64,000 nucleotides of DNA, taken from contig NZ_SRMP01000007.1 in the NCBI RefSeq assembly GCF_005925325.1, forward strand, positions 144,685 to 208,684, written 5' to 3'. This DNA comes from Pedobacter helvus (GTDB taxonomy: Bacteria; Bacteroidota; Bacteroidia; Sphingobacteriales; Sphingobacteriaceae). The position numbers and the translations under genes were made by a program. Below the pieces are notes generated by a model. The model saw only the letters and a program-made list of their open reading frames with translations, did no database searches and had not been told where the DNA came from. How positions within the stretch are numbered: the first letter of the stretch is position 1; each line of letters starts with the position of its first letter. Shown here one piece after another: positions 1 to 9,957 of the stretch.

Positions 1-3000
1 CCAGGCCTGGTAGAAACCTCAGGATCCATGCCCGAATAGTTAGTTAAAGTCCACAGGTTTTGTGCCGAAACATACATTCTTAAGCTTTGAAGGAACGATT
101 TACCAAATACCTTTGAAGGTAAGTTGTAGCCTAAAGCCACTGTTTTTAAACGCAAGTAAGAACCATCTTCAATACCATAAGATGAATAGTAACTTCCGGA
201 ACCTTCATTGACACGAGGAATATCACTCGTAGGATTTTCTGGTGTCCATCGATTAGCGTAAGAAGCGTACATATTAGAATGAGGCATGTAGTAACGTTCA
301 AACATATATTTGTTGGCATTAAGGATATCATTACCATAACTCCATTGGAAAAACACGCTTAAATCGAAGTTTTTATAAGTGAAGGTGTTATTAAAACCTC
401 CTGTGTGCACAGGAAAACCGTTACCAATTACAGTTCTATCATTGGCGTCAATAATTCCATCACCATTAATGTCTTTGTATTTCATATCTCCGGGACGAAC
501 ATTTGCCCTAGAACCTGGATAAGCGATGTTATTTTTCAAGTAATAGGTACCTCCCGTTTGGGTAAATTCATCAGGTTTGTAAGTTCCTTCGTAAACAAAA
601 CCAAACATTAAGCCTACTGGTTCTCCTTTTCTAGCAATATAAGCTGGCTGGCTATCGCGATTATATTCCCACCAAACCGACGTAGCCAAAGTTTCTTGGT
701 TCTCGGTTAAGGAAATCACCTTATTTCTGTTAAAGGAAATGTTGAAGTTAGATGTCCACATGAAATCTCTTTTTTTCATGTTTACCGTATTTAAGGTTAT
801 TTCTAAACCTCTATTCTCTACTTCTCCAATATTTTTAAAAGAAGTTAAATAGCCCGAAGAACCAGGCAACTGCGCATTTAGCAACAGATCTTTGGTGCGC
901 TTCTGATAAACTTCAGCCGTTAGGCTAATCCTATTCTTAAACATGTTTACATCCAAGCCGATGTTGGTCATGTAGGTACTTTCCCATTTCAAATCTGGAT
1001 TGCCCATCACTGTTTTTGCGCTACCAATAATCAGTTCTCCTCCAAAATAATACCGATCTGGTCGCAATGCTGTAATTTGTGGCAACGAGGCATATTCGCC
1101 TACCCTATTATTTCCAGTTGCGCCCCAACTTACTCGAAGTTTAGCATCATCAATAAACTTTAACGATTTCATAAATTCTTCGCTACTAAAACGCCACATT
1201 AAAGATGCCGAAGGAAAATATCCCCAACGGTTTTGCGGCGAAAATTTCGAAGAACCATCGGCACGCATGGTAGCCGTAACGTAGTATTTGCTTGCGTAGT
1301 TATAGTTTAATCGACTGTAGTAAGACATCAAATTCCAATCGTTGCGATAAGCCTGCATAGAATAAAATGTACCTTGGTCCATACCGCTCATGCCTAAAGC
1401 TTCGTAAGGAATTTGCTGCATGCGAGTGTAGTTATACAAATGATCTTCGTATTGTAGTGAGAAACCACCCATCGCTTCAAATTTATGTTGTCCTTTTTTA
1501 AGGTTATAGGTCAGCGTGTTTTCATTTAGCCAGTTCGATTTTTCATCATACATCTGTCCTGCGTTTACGCCTAAGGTGGTAGTTTGCGGATTACCACTTC
1601 TACTTTGTGAGTTATTGAAGATATCGTTTCGGATGTTGTTTTTAGAGTAACCGATGATAGATCTGAATTTGAGGTTTTTCACAATATTGGCTTCTACATA
1701 ACCATTCGCCATCATAAATGTGAAGATATTATCGTTCTGTTCGTTCTTCACGGCTACTACTGGGTTAATCCTAAAATTATCGTTCGAATTAAGGATTGGG
1801 TCGAAAAGATCGTTAGACAAATCAAATTCACTAGATCCCGTCACAGGCCTGTAAGCCCAGGTGTTTTGAAGGATGTTGTAAGTAGCGGTCCCATCGGAAA
1901 GGAAAGTCCCGCTGTACTTACTTCTTGAATAGGTCAATTTAGCACCAACTTTTAACCATTTTCTTACATCTTGATCTAAAGAAAAACGTCCCTGTACTCT
2001 ATCGAAACCTGTATTTAGTACTACACCATCTTGTCCGGTGTACGAAAATGACAGGTTATATTTTGTGCCACCACTTCCAGACATCATTGAAAGTCCATGT
2101 TTTTGCATTGGCGCCGTTCTGAACATTTCATCCTGAAAATCTTTACCCGTACCACGATAACTTTCCAAAGTTCTACCATCGGTAAAATAATAATCGTCCA
2201 TAGTTGCAGTACCAAAAACTTCGCCCTGCAACTTCACAAACTCATAACCATCCATCAAATCCATCTTTTTCAAAACAGATTGCACCCCATAAAAACCATC
2301 ATAGCTAATGGCTGGCTTGGCATCTTTCCCAGTTTTGGTAGTGATCATTACCACCCCGTTTGCACCTCTTGCCCCATAAATTGCGGTAGCCGAAGCATCC
2401 TTTAAAATCTCAATAGATTCAATATCCTTTGGATCAATGGCGTTACTTAATGAAGCTTCTACCGGAAACCCATCTATCACATAAAGCGGATTATTATTCT
2501 GTGTGAGCGAGTTTGCACCCCTAATCACGATATCGGCTTCTGCTCCTGGTCTACCTTCTGCAGAAACTACATTTACTCCCGCTACACGTCCAGCTAAACT
2601 TTGATCGAAGCCCAAAACCGAAGCTTTTTGCATTTCTTTCACATCGGCTTTATCTACCGCTCCTGTTAAATCACGTTTGGCGACCGTTCCATAACCAATA
2701 ACCACTACCTCATTTAAATCGTTAATTTCTTTAACCAGTTTAATGTTGATGAATGGTCTTTTGTTCACTGTGATTTCCTGTTTAATAAAACCTAGCATAG
2801 AAACCACCAAAACCGGATTTACGGTTTGGGTAGGAATATTGATACTGTAGTTTCCTAAACTATCAGACATCGCTATCAACTTGGTACCTTGCAGCGAAAC
2901 ACTTGCACCGGGTATCCCCAAATTTTCATCGTCTGTAATTTTACCTTTAACGGTTTGGGCATTAGCGGTAATCACGACAAGCAATAAACTGCAAATCATT

Positions 3001-3050
3001 AAGGCTGTTTTCGCTAAAAACCGTTGAGTTATCTTATGTTGTTCTAGCAT
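1..3050 (-). CDS. SusC/RagA-family TonB-dependent outer-membrane receptor, 3' end beyond window
   Basis: The reading frame opens at the ATG at 3050 and stays open to the left edge, so only the C-terminus is missing. The visible end reads NLWTLTNYSGMDPEVSTRPG, a typical near-terminal SusC motif, so probably only a few dozen residues are lost. Seen in order: signal peptide (residues about 1-32, ending ITANAQ), carboxypeptidase-regulatory-like domain (33-110), the NEVVVIGYGTVAKRDLTGAV segment that bears the TonB box, a plug with SIEILKDASATAIYGARGANG, then the barrel. The family imports glycans or other large nutrients with a SusD lipoprotein, which would lie left of the window. The sensor gene at 3436-7365 is directly upstream on the same strand and may control it. 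Substrate cannot be told from sequence. Confidence 0.95.
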   Translation of the reverse strand, partial: MLEQHKITQRFLAKTALMICSLLLVVITANAQTVKGKITDDENLGIPGASVSLQGTKLIAMSDSLGNYSINIPTQTVNPVLVVSMLGFIKQEITVNKRPFINIKLVKEINDLNEVVVIGYGTVAKRDLTGAVDKADVKEMQKASVLGFDQSLAGRVAGVNVVSAEGRPGAEADIVIRGANSLTQNNNPLYVIDGFPVEASLSNAIDPKDIESIEILKDASATAIYGARGANGVVMITTKTGKDAKPAISYDGFYGVQSVLKKMDLMDGYEFVKLQGEVFGTATMDDYYFTDGRTLESYRGTGKDFQDEMFRTAPMQKHGLSMMSGSGGTKYNLSFSYTGQDGVVLNTGFDRVQGRFSLDQDVRKWLKVGAKLTYSRSKYSGTFLSDGTATYNILQNTWAYRPVTGSSEFDLSNDLFDPILNSNDNFRINPVVAVKNEQNDNIFTFMMANGYVEANIVKNLKFRSIIGYSKNNIRNDIFNNSQSRSGNPQTTTLGVNAGQMYDEKSNWLNENTLTYNLKKGQHKFEAMGGFSLQYEDHLYNYTRMQQIPYEALGMSGMDQGTFYSMQAYRNDWNLMSYYSRLNYNYASKYYVTATMRADGSSKFSPQNRWGYFPSASLMWRFSSEEFMKSLKFIDDAKLRVSWGATGNNRVGEYASLPQITALRPDRYYFGGELIIGSAKTVMGNPDLKWESTYMTNIGLDVNMFKNRISLTAEVYQKRTKDLLLNAQLPGSSGYLTSFKNIGEVENRGLEITLNTVNMKKRDFMWTSNFNISFNRNKVISLTENQETLATSVWWEYNRDSQPAYIARKGEPVGLMFGFVYEGTYKPDEFTQTGGTYYLKNNIAYPGSRANVRPGDMKYKDINGDGIIDANDRTVIGNGFPVHTGGFNNTFTYKNFDLSVFFQWSYGNDILNANKYMFERYYMPHSNMYASYANRWTPENPTSDIPRVNEGSGSYYSSYGIEDGSYLRLKTVALGYNLPSKVFGKSFLQSLRMYVSAQNLWTLTNYSGMDPEVSTRP

Positions 3051-3435
3051 AGTGGATTAGTCATTTATTTGTTTGGCTTGATTTGGTTTTCATCATACGT
3101 ATGTGCCTAGCTAGTGCCTATACATGATGATGTTGAGATAAGTATGTGGTTTGTTTTTTAAAGTCGCGATATTCGACACTTCGGGCATTAAAAAACCACC
3201 GAAGGTTTTTGCCCATAATTGTTCAATAGTTGAAGAAAGAATCAAAGCTAAAAATAGCGATACTGATCTTTTCATAAAGCTTACATATTTGGTTAGTGAT
3301 TATCTATTAGAAAAGACCAACGTCGGCTGATTAATTCCTCGGTAATCATTAACAAATTTAGATATGCGTTTATTTCAAGAGTTGACAAGATAGTCCAAAG
3401 AATTTGATAAAATCATCCAATAGTGCTTTTAACGA
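3051..3435. other. 385-base gap upstream of the first SusC gene
   Basis: No confident gene. It holds a weak 54-codon minus-strand ORF (3111-3275), an 11-base motif TTTCATCATAC at 3088-3098 that recurs upstream of the SusC gene starting at 29351, several TTTGGTT copies, and a TAnnTTTG match on the minus strand (3353-3360) without a -33 partner at normal spacing. It presumably carries the promoter of the SusC gene. Confidence 0.5.
3111..3275 (-). CDS. possible 54-residue small protein with signal-like N-terminus
   Basis: ATG at 3275 opens a 54-codon frame beginning MKRSVSLFLALILSS and ending MYRH before a TAG at 3111. The start is lysine/arginine followed by a hydrophobic stretch, as in an export signal, but the rest (about 30 residues) shows no known motif. 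It lies between the sensor gene and SusC on the same strand. Length and lack of recognisable homology mean it may be chance; conservation in related loci would decide it. Confidence 0.2.
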   Translation of the reverse strand: MKRSVSLFLALILSSTIEQLWAKTFGGFLMPEVSNIATLKNKPHTYLNIIMYRH

Positions 3436-6400
3436 CTATTGAACGTGTTTTTTCCGATATTCTTGAGGAGCATATCCGTACTGCTCTTTAAAACATTTAT
3501 TGAAATATCTCGGACTACTAAAACCCAAGTTATACGCTATCTGACTAATATTTAGTTCTGGAGAATTTTGCAGCATATCCGCAGCTTTTTTCAATCTGAT
3601 ATTTGAAATGAAAGTATTTGGCGTAAGTCCAGTAACTCCTTTCAACTTACTAAATAACGAAGACCTACTCAAACCCATTTCCGAAGCAAAAAGGTTCACA
3701 TCTATTTCGCTATGCAAATGCGCTTCGACAATGGCAGTAGCTTGGTCTATGAACTTTCTGTCGATTTCTGTAGTGGCTACTTCTTGTTGCTGTGCCAATC
3801 CGGGTTGGTTAAAATATTTCGCTTTCAATACCTGACGGGCATTGATTAAATTATTACAGCGCTGTATCAACAATTTGGAGTGAAATGGCTTGGTTACATA
3901 ATCATCGGCACCTGTGCGCAAACCTTCTAACTGATGCTCAACCGCAGATTTGGCCGTTAACAACACCACCGGAATATGGCAAGTATCAAAATTGCTCTTC
4001 AGTTTCGTACATAATTCTGTACCAGACATTACGGGCATCATTACATCACTAATTACCAAATCTGGCTGCTCCTTTCTAGCAATTTCTAAGCCTTGTTCGC
4101 CATCGCCTGCTGTATAAACATGAAACAATTGCGCTAATATTTCCTCTAAAAAATCTCGCAACTCTTCATTGTCTTCTACCAACAATAATTTCTTTTTAGC
4201 TTCTTCTTCTACTGAAGTAATTGGCTCTATTAAATCAGCTTGCTCTAATTCTGTAGTTTGTAATTTTTCTTCAGTTACTATAATTTGTTCTTCTACAGAA
4301 AGCGAAGTATTTCTTTCTAACATTATGGTAAAAACAGTACCCTTGCTTAAGGTAGATGAGGTTGTGATTTGCCCTCCATGTAGTTCTACAATATTTTTAG
4401 AAATTGCTAGGCCAATACCTGTTCCAGGTGCAGCCGTTTGTTCTACTTGGTAAAATGGATCGAAGATATGTTGGAGTTTATCCGATGGAATTCCCTTTCC
4501 TGTATCTTCTACTAAAATCTGTACGTTGGTAGTACTTGTTACTACTTTCAGATTAATTTGATCGCCACTAGAGCAAGCCTTAACCGCATTAGACAATAAG
4601 TTATTGATTACCTTTTCTATTTGCCTCCGATCGATTAAGAGCACTAAGCTATCTTCATCTGTATCAAAACTGAACGCTATATTCCTTTGCTGTGCTAACG
4701 CAGAAAACCTTTCATAAACCTCTTTCAGCAACTCGATCAAATCAACATTGCTGCGTTCTAATTGGGCATAACCTTGCTCCTGCTTTCTGAAATCGAGCAG
4801 TTCATTTACCAAATTACCCAAGCTAGATGCGTTTTTATGAATACCTTGTAGTTTATGCTGCAAAGCTGGCAGCACATTTCCGGTAGTTAACAATTGCTCC
4901 GTTTGTCCCAAAATCAACGTAATTGGCGTACGGATTTCATGAGAAACATTGGTGAAGAAGTTAAGTTTAGACTGGGCAACTTCTTCCGTTCTCTTCTTCT
5001 CTTTCTTCTCAAAAGCGAGCGAAGTCTCGAGATAAGCCCTTGTTTTGGTCTGCTTCATCCACCAGTAAATTAATCCCACAATTACTGCAACATAAAATAG
5101 ATATGCCACCCAAGTATTATAAAACGCTGGTTTAATTACAATTTGAATGGTTCGTTCATCCAACACTTCGTTATTGTTACCAATTGCTTTTACATGGAAA
5201 AGATATTTACCCGGAGATAAATTGGTATAGTTTGCCGTATTTTCTACCGAAGGACCAACCCAGTTTTTGTCCAAACCATCTAACTTCCAGAGGAACCTAC
5301 GTTCTACCGATTGGCTAAAGTTGATAGTCGTAAAAGTAAGCGCAAAAGAATGTTGATCGTGTTGTAATGTAATTTCCGATGTATTGTCTAAAGGTTTTGC
5401 TAGAGGCGAACCCTTTTCGCCTGCCTTCACCTCTTTATTAAATAAGTTGAAATTGAGAAAAACGATTTTTTCTGAATAAGTTGGCGTAGAAATAGATTTA
5501 GGATTAAAGGAAATAAACCCTTTGGTACCACCGAAGAAAATATCGCCAGCATTAGTTCTCATCCTGGCCGTTTGGAAAAAACTCATATTAACCGGCATCA
5601 GTTTTTTTGGATAGTTCTTTACCCGAAGTGTTTGCAGGTTAATGGCAGAAATTTTGTCCCTACTAGCTACCCACAACTGCCCATCACTATCGGGCACCAG
5701 ACTGTAGGCAATTTCTTGGGTATTTTTTCCAGCAGTACTGATGTATTTTACTTTTCCGGCAGCAACTTGATAACGCACTAAACCAGCACCGTATGTGGCC
5801 AGCCAGATTGTTGTATCTCCTTGAAAATAAATATCGCAAACGTACTTGCTCCTTAAGGCTTTAGTGATTGGATGAGGATTTACTTTTAAGCTTTTAGCAT
5901 TGATTTCGAACAGTCCGATTTCTGTAGCCGCCAAAATATTTCCACTAGTGCTCTTGGTAAAATAATTCACCTGACCTAAGCTTACTTGCTGGAATTGCTG
6001 CGAACGGGTATCGAACTTGCTACTCATTCCTTTTTTACCACCAAGCCAAATATTGCCGTCGTTATCTTCCGCAATAGCGTAAACAAAGTTGCTTGCTAAA
6101 GATTGCGTTCCATCATTTTTCAAATAATGATGCAAAACATCGCCCTGCGGATTTAATACATAAACCCCAGCACCATAAGTACCCACCCAAATTAAACCAT
6201 CTTTAGCTTGGAGAAGAGATAGGATATATGATGATTTTAGCAGAAAATTAACCTTTCCAGATCTTTCTTTAATAGACAAACCGCCGTTGGTACCAAACCA
6301 TTGATTGCCATTGGCGTCTTCCAACATGCAGGTCACTACATCTTTTGCAATTAAGTTTGGTTTATCATCGTACCTCAGCTGCACACGAAATCCACTTAAC

Positions 6401-7365
6401 GGGGTTTCCATCAAATTAATTCCGCCGTCGGTAGCAATCCAAATCCGCTGATCTTTATCCTTAAAAACGTCGTAAATCGCATCGCCACTTAAATGCTCAG
6501 TAGTATCGTATTGATTAAATTTGGTAACGATATTTTTATCGGCCTTATTCACTAAGAAAGCACCAGCGCCATCTGTGCCCACAACCAATGTATGTTGATT
6601 TAACTCGGAAATACACATAATCATAGCCTGAGTTCCGGCAGGCAAGGAGACCACATCTAACTGTTTTGATTTAATATGGTAGGTCAACAAATTTCCACTT
6701 ACCGTGCCAATCCACAAGGTTTGTTGTTTGTTATCCCAAAAGGCAGTTTCTATCTGAATTTTATTAAAATTCTGTCGCTGCTCTTGGTTGAAAAAATGAG
6801 ATATTTCTTCCGTAACGGTATTAAATAAGAACAAACCATAATCAGTTACAATGATCTTTTGTTTACTAGTATAATTGATGATCCCTTTAACCAACAAGCC
6901 TTTTAGTAACGGCTTCTCAATAATCTTTACTTTGCCATTCGCCAATAATCCTAATTTATGGTTGGTGCCAAACCATATGCGTCCATCAGTATCTAAACTT
7001 ACTGTGCGGATATAGAAATTTAGGTTAGTAATTAACTGAAAGGTATCGCTTGATGATTGATATTGATAAATCCCTCCGTTACTGGTATAAGCAAATATCT
7101 GCTTTTGAGCATTAGCGATTACATTGATATACCTCACTGGATTAGCATTGGCCAACATCGGGATTTCGTAATGCTTAACGCTATAACCATCAAATCTATC
7201 TATGCCGAACCTATTGGAAACCCAAATAAAACCTTTCTGATCTTGTGTGATTTTGAGCGTTTGTTCAGACATCAAATCTTTATGCTGAATAGCAGTGAGT
7301 GTCTTTTGAGCATTCGATTTAGATAAAAAAATGAGTAGCAACAAAAAACAAAACAGATGTCTCAT
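3436..7365 (-). CDS. hybrid two-component system sensor/regulator (HTCS)
   Basis: One 1309-residue polypeptide combines sensor kinase and DNA-binding regulator. Order: signal peptide (1-19), periplasmic beta-propeller of Reg_prop-type repeats (about 30-630, with recurrent IWVGT/IWFGT-like strands), Y_Y_Y domain (about 665-745), transmembrane helix (about 751-770), HisKA with NVSHEIRTP (phospho-acceptor His809), HATPase (NLLSN near 922, DTGKG near 954, GTGIGL near 981), receiver with DVMMP (Asp1107) and KPF, and a C-terminal AraC-type HTH (about 1210-1309). HTCS proteins bind an oligosaccharide in the periplasm and activate nearby polysaccharide loci. It sits between the xylan-type operon and a SusC gene and may serve the latter. 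A minus-strand TATCTTTG element lies 30 bases upstream of the start. Confidence 0.96.
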   Translation of the reverse strand: MRHLFCFLLLLIFLSKSNAQKTLTAIQHKDLMSEQTLKITQDQKGFIWVSNRFGIDRFDGYSVKHYEIPMLANANPVRYINVIANAQKQIFAYTSNGGIYQYQSSSDTFQLITNLNFYIRTVSLDTDGRIWFGTNHKLGLLANGKVKIIEKPLLKGLLVKGIINYTSKQKIIVTDYGLFLFNTVTEEISHFFNQEQRQNFNKIQIETAFWDNKQQTLWIGTVSGNLLTYHIKSKQLDVVSLPAGTQAMIMCISELNQHTLVVGTDGAGAFLVNKADKNIVTKFNQYDTTEHLSGDAIYDVFKDKDQRIWIATDGGINLMETPLSGFRVQLRYDDKPNLIAKDVVTCMLEDANGNQWFGTNGGLSIKERSGKVNFLLKSSYILSLLQAKDGLIWVGTYGAGVYVLNPQGDVLHHYLKNDGTQSLASNFVYAIAEDNDGNIWLGGKKGMSSKFDTRSQQFQQVSLGQVNYFTKSTSGNILAATEIGLFEINAKSLKVNPHPITKALRSKYVCDIYFQGDTTIWLATYGAGLVRYQVAAGKVKYISTAGKNTQEIAYSLVPDSDGQLWVASRDKISAINLQTLRVKNYPKKLMPVNMSFFQTARMRTNAGDIFFGGTKGFISFNPKSISTPTYSEKIVFLNFNLFNKEVKAGEKGSPLAKPLDNTSEITLQHDQHSFALTFTTINFSQSVERRFLWKLDGLDKNWVGPSVENTANYTNLSPGKYLFHVKAIGNNNEVLDERTIQIVIKPAFYNTWVAYLFYVAVIVGLIYWWMKQTKTRAYLETSLAFEKKEKKRTEEVAQSKLNFFTNVSHEIRTPITLILGQTEQLLTTGNVLPALQHKLQGIHKNASSLGNLVNELLDFRKQEQGYAQLERSNVDLIELLKEVYERFSALAQQRNIAFSFDTDEDSLVLLIDRRQIEKVINNLLSNAVKACSSGDQINLKVVTSTTNVQILVEDTGKGIPSDKLQHIFDPFYQVEQTAAPGTGIGLAISKNIVELHGGQITTSSTLSKGTVFTIMLERNTSLSVEEQIIVTEEKLQTTELEQADLIEPITSVEEEAKKKLLLVEDNEELRDFLEEILAQLFHVYTAGDGEQGLEIARKEQPDLVISDVMMPVMSGTELCTKLKSNFDTCHIPVVLLTAKSAVEHQLEGLRTGADDYVTKPFHSKLLIQRCNNLINARQVLKAKYFNQPGLAQQQEVATTEIDRKFIDQATAIVEAHLHSEIDVNLFASEMGLSRSSLFSKLKGVTGLTPNTFISNIRLKKAADMLQNSPELNISQIAYNLGFSSPRYFNKCFKEQYGYAPQEYRKKHVQ

Positions 7366-7697
7366 GAAGTTAAGGCTTATTTGGTTACGGCTTTCAAAGA
7401 TAGCAAGATAAGAAATTCCTTATTGGAATAAAAGTACCTATTTGACTAGTATAGACTATTTTATCAAATGATTTGGACGCTGTTACCTTAACCCTTCTCA
7501 ACGACTCCGCTAACTTCCGTTAAGTATAACCAAATAAACTTTTGTATGATAATGCCGTTCGAAAGCCTCGTGACCTATTCCCCACTGGTTATTTGGTGAT
7601 AATTATTTTTTAACCAAAATAATCCGATATGGAAAAAAACTTTACTCATTAGCTCGTTATGTGCTTTAAAATTTAATATGCACGCACAAGTTTGTTC
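7366..7697. other. 332-base gap between HTCS and GH3 genes
   Basis: I see no gene here. The part nearest 7365 should hold the promoter of the HTCS gene, including a TAnnTTTG element at 7395-7402. No convincing terminator hairpin was found downstream of the GH3 stop, although this gap is the natural end of the upstream operon. Confidence 0.5.
7395..7402 (-). promoter_or_regulatory. candidate -7 promoter element of the HTCS gene
   Basis: The minus strand reads TATCTTTG, an exact match to the Bacteroidota -7 consensus TAnnTTTG, 30 bases upstream of the ATG at 7365. No TTTG/TTG is present at the usual -33 spacing, so this is only a partial match. Confidence 0.4.
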
Positions 7698-9923
7698 TTA
7701 TCTATCTCTCAATTCAAACAAAGAGTTCAATTTGATATTATCAGAAGCAGCGCCAATCATTATTTTAAACTCTCCTGCTTCTACGATCCAACCTTTTTCC
7801 TCGTGATAGAATGAAAGTTTTTCTGGAGCAAGTTCAAAGGTAATTTCTTTGCTCTCTCCTGGTTTCAGTTTTACTTTAGCAAAGTCCTTCAATTCTTTAA
7901 CCGGTCTTACAACGGAGGCAAATGTATCTTGAATATAAAGTTGTACAACCTCTTCCCCTACTACTTTTCCAGTATTGGTAATGGTAAAATTTATCTTTAA
8001 AGTTTCATCTTTATTTAAGATAGTTTCAGAAAGTTTTAAATTACTGTAATGGAAATCCGTATAACTTAGACCATGACCAAAAGCATATTGAGGATCGTTG
8101 GGCGCATCAATATAGGCTGATTTGTAACGAATGTCATTAGGTTTAGTTACCGGTCTGCCAGTATTGTAATGATTGTAGAAAATAGGGATTTGACCTACAT
8201 TTCTTGGAAAACTAATTGGCAATTTACCAGAGGGATTGAAATCTCCAAACAGTACATCGGCGATAGCATTACCACCTTGATCTCCCAAGAACCAGGCATA
8301 AACTATCGCATCAGCTTGTGCCGCAATGGTATTAAAGACTAACGGGCGTCCTGCCATAATCACTACAACCACAGGTTTTCCAGTAGCTTTAATAGCCTTA
8401 AATAGTTCTTCTTGTTTACCAGGAATTCCAATTTCCGTACGAGATTTAGCCTCTCCACTCATATCCCAGTTCTCTCCCAATACCATCACTACAATGTCTG
8501 CATTTTTTGCTGTATTAACTGCATTGGCAAAACCTGTAGTTAAAGTACCTGTAATGGCAGTACCTTCAGCGAAGGTTAATTTCGCACCTCTAACTTTCTG
8601 CTTTACACCTTCATAAACACTTACAATATTTGCAGTGTCTGCATACACCACCCAACTTCCCGCCTGATCTCTTTTAGCTTTAACCAAAGGTCCAATAAGG
8701 GCTATGTTTTTAATATCCTTTTTTAAAGGCAACAAGTGATTGGTATTTTTCAACAATACAATTGATTTTTGCGCTGCTTCTAAAGCTACCTTTTTATAGC
8801 TAGGATCATTCATTACTTTCTTTTCACGTTTCTCGTCAGAAAATCGGTATGGATTATCAAATAAACCCAATTCAAATTTCTTGTATAAGATCCTACGTAC
8901 GGCATCGTCCACGAATTTGATATCCACTTTACCACTATTTACTAAACTTTCCAATTCCTTTTTATAGGCTTCACTCTCCATATCCATATCGCTTCCAGCT
9001 AAAATAGCTTTCTCCGAAGCTTCATTTAGATTTTTGGCAAAGCCCCAAGGTATCATTTCTTTAATTGAGCCCCAATCACTCACAACAAAACCTTTATAGT
9101 TCCAATCACCCTTTAAAATATCTCGTTGTAAATAACTGTTTCCAGTTGCAGGAACACCATTTAAGGTGTTAAAAGAGTTCATGAAAGTCGCTACACCAGC
9201 ATCGGCCGCCGCTTTAAATGGAGGCAAATAGATTTCATGCAATTGTTGTTTACTCATATCTACAGGATTGTAATCCCTTCCGGCCATAGCAGCGCCATAA
9301 GCCGCAAAGTGCTTGGCACATGCCATGATCCGATCAACCGCACCCAGCTGATCACCTTGAAATCCCAATACTCGAGCTGTCGCAATTTTAGCCCCTAGAT
9401 AAGTGTCTTCTCCCGCACCCTCCATTACCCTGCCCCAACGCGGATCACGGGCAATATCTACCATCGGTGCAAAAGTCCAGTGGATGCCAGATGCCGCAGA
9501 TTCTTCTGCGGCTACCTGTGCGGATTTTCGGATGACATCCAAATCCCACGATGCCGACTCCGCTAAAGGAATCGGAAACACCGTTTTGTAGCCATGGATT
9601 ACGTCTAAGCTAAATAACAAAGGAATTTTTAATCTAGATTGCAGTGCAATAGCTTGAATTTCACGCGTATCCTTAACACCTTTAACATTCAACATCGATC
9701 CAACTTTGCCGCTTTTAATGTCGTTGAGTAAGTAATTCTTTCTGTCGCTAGCTGGACCAGTAACTTCCCTACCGGAATATTGATTTAACTGACCTACTTT
9801 TTCGGAAAGGGTCATCAATTTCATTATAGAATCTACCCTCTGCTCAATAGTTTTACGCTGGGCATATACATGGGTAATTAGGACTAAGCTCAATAAAAGG
9901 GTTAGACTAAAAAATTTGTTCAT
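7698..9923 (-). CDS. bglX: glycoside hydrolase family 3 beta-glucosidase/beta-xylosidase, BglX type
   Basis: A 741-residue exported GH3 enzyme that removes terminal beta-linked sugars from oligosaccharides, probably in the periplasm. The signal peptide ends near HVYAQ (residue 22) and has no lipobox. The N-terminal GH3 domain carries FSLDVIHGYKTVFPIP, the DPRWGR segment, KHFAAYG (about 204-210) and the nucleophile motif GFVVSDWGS with Asp283. A GH3 C-terminal alpha/beta domain follows, then a fibronectin-III-like domain (about 640-735). Length fits BglX. It is the last gene of the xylan-type operon, 34 bases after the GH10 at 9958, so xylo-oligosaccharides are a likely substrate, but glucosidase and xylosidase activity cannot be separated from sequence alone. 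Confidence 0.93.
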   Translation of the reverse strand: MNKFFSLTLLLSLVLITHVYAQRKTIEQRVDSIMKLMTLSEKVGQLNQYSGREVTGPASDRKNYLLNDIKSGKVGSMLNVKGVKDTREIQAIALQSRLKIPLLFSLDVIHGYKTVFPIPLAESASWDLDVIRKSAQVAAEESAASGIHWTFAPMVDIARDPRWGRVMEGAGEDTYLGAKIATARVLGFQGDQLGAVDRIMACAKHFAAYGAAMAGRDYNPVDMSKQQLHEIYLPPFKAAADAGVATFMNSFNTLNGVPATGNSYLQRDILKGDWNYKGFVVSDWGSIKEMIPWGFAKNLNEASEKAILAGSDMDMESEAYKKELESLVNSGKVDIKFVDDAVRRILYKKFELGLFDNPYRFSDEKREKKVMNDPSYKKVALEAAQKSIVLLKNTNHLLPLKKDIKNIALIGPLVKAKRDQAGSWVVYADTANIVSVYEGVKQKVRGAKLTFAEGTAITGTLTTGFANAVNTAKNADIVVMVLGENWDMSGEAKSRTEIGIPGKQEELFKAIKATGKPVVVVIMAGRPLVFNTIAAQADAIVYAWFLGDQGGNAIADVLFGDFNPSGKLPISFPRNVGQIPIFYNHYNTGRPVTKPNDIRYKSAYIDAPNDPQYAFGHGLSYTDFHYSNLKLSETILNKDETLKINFTITNTGKVVGEEVVQLYIQDTFASVVRPVKELKDFAKVKLKPGESKEITFELAPEKLSFYHEEKGWIVEAGEFKIMIGAASDNIKLNSLFELRDR

Positions 9924-9957
9924 GATTTTGATTTTGTAATGAAATTGATGCTAAATA

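Noticed and set aside
3353..3360. Minus-strand TAAATTTG as SusC promoter
   Set aside because: Over 300 bases from the start and no -33 element at normal spacing; left unassigned.
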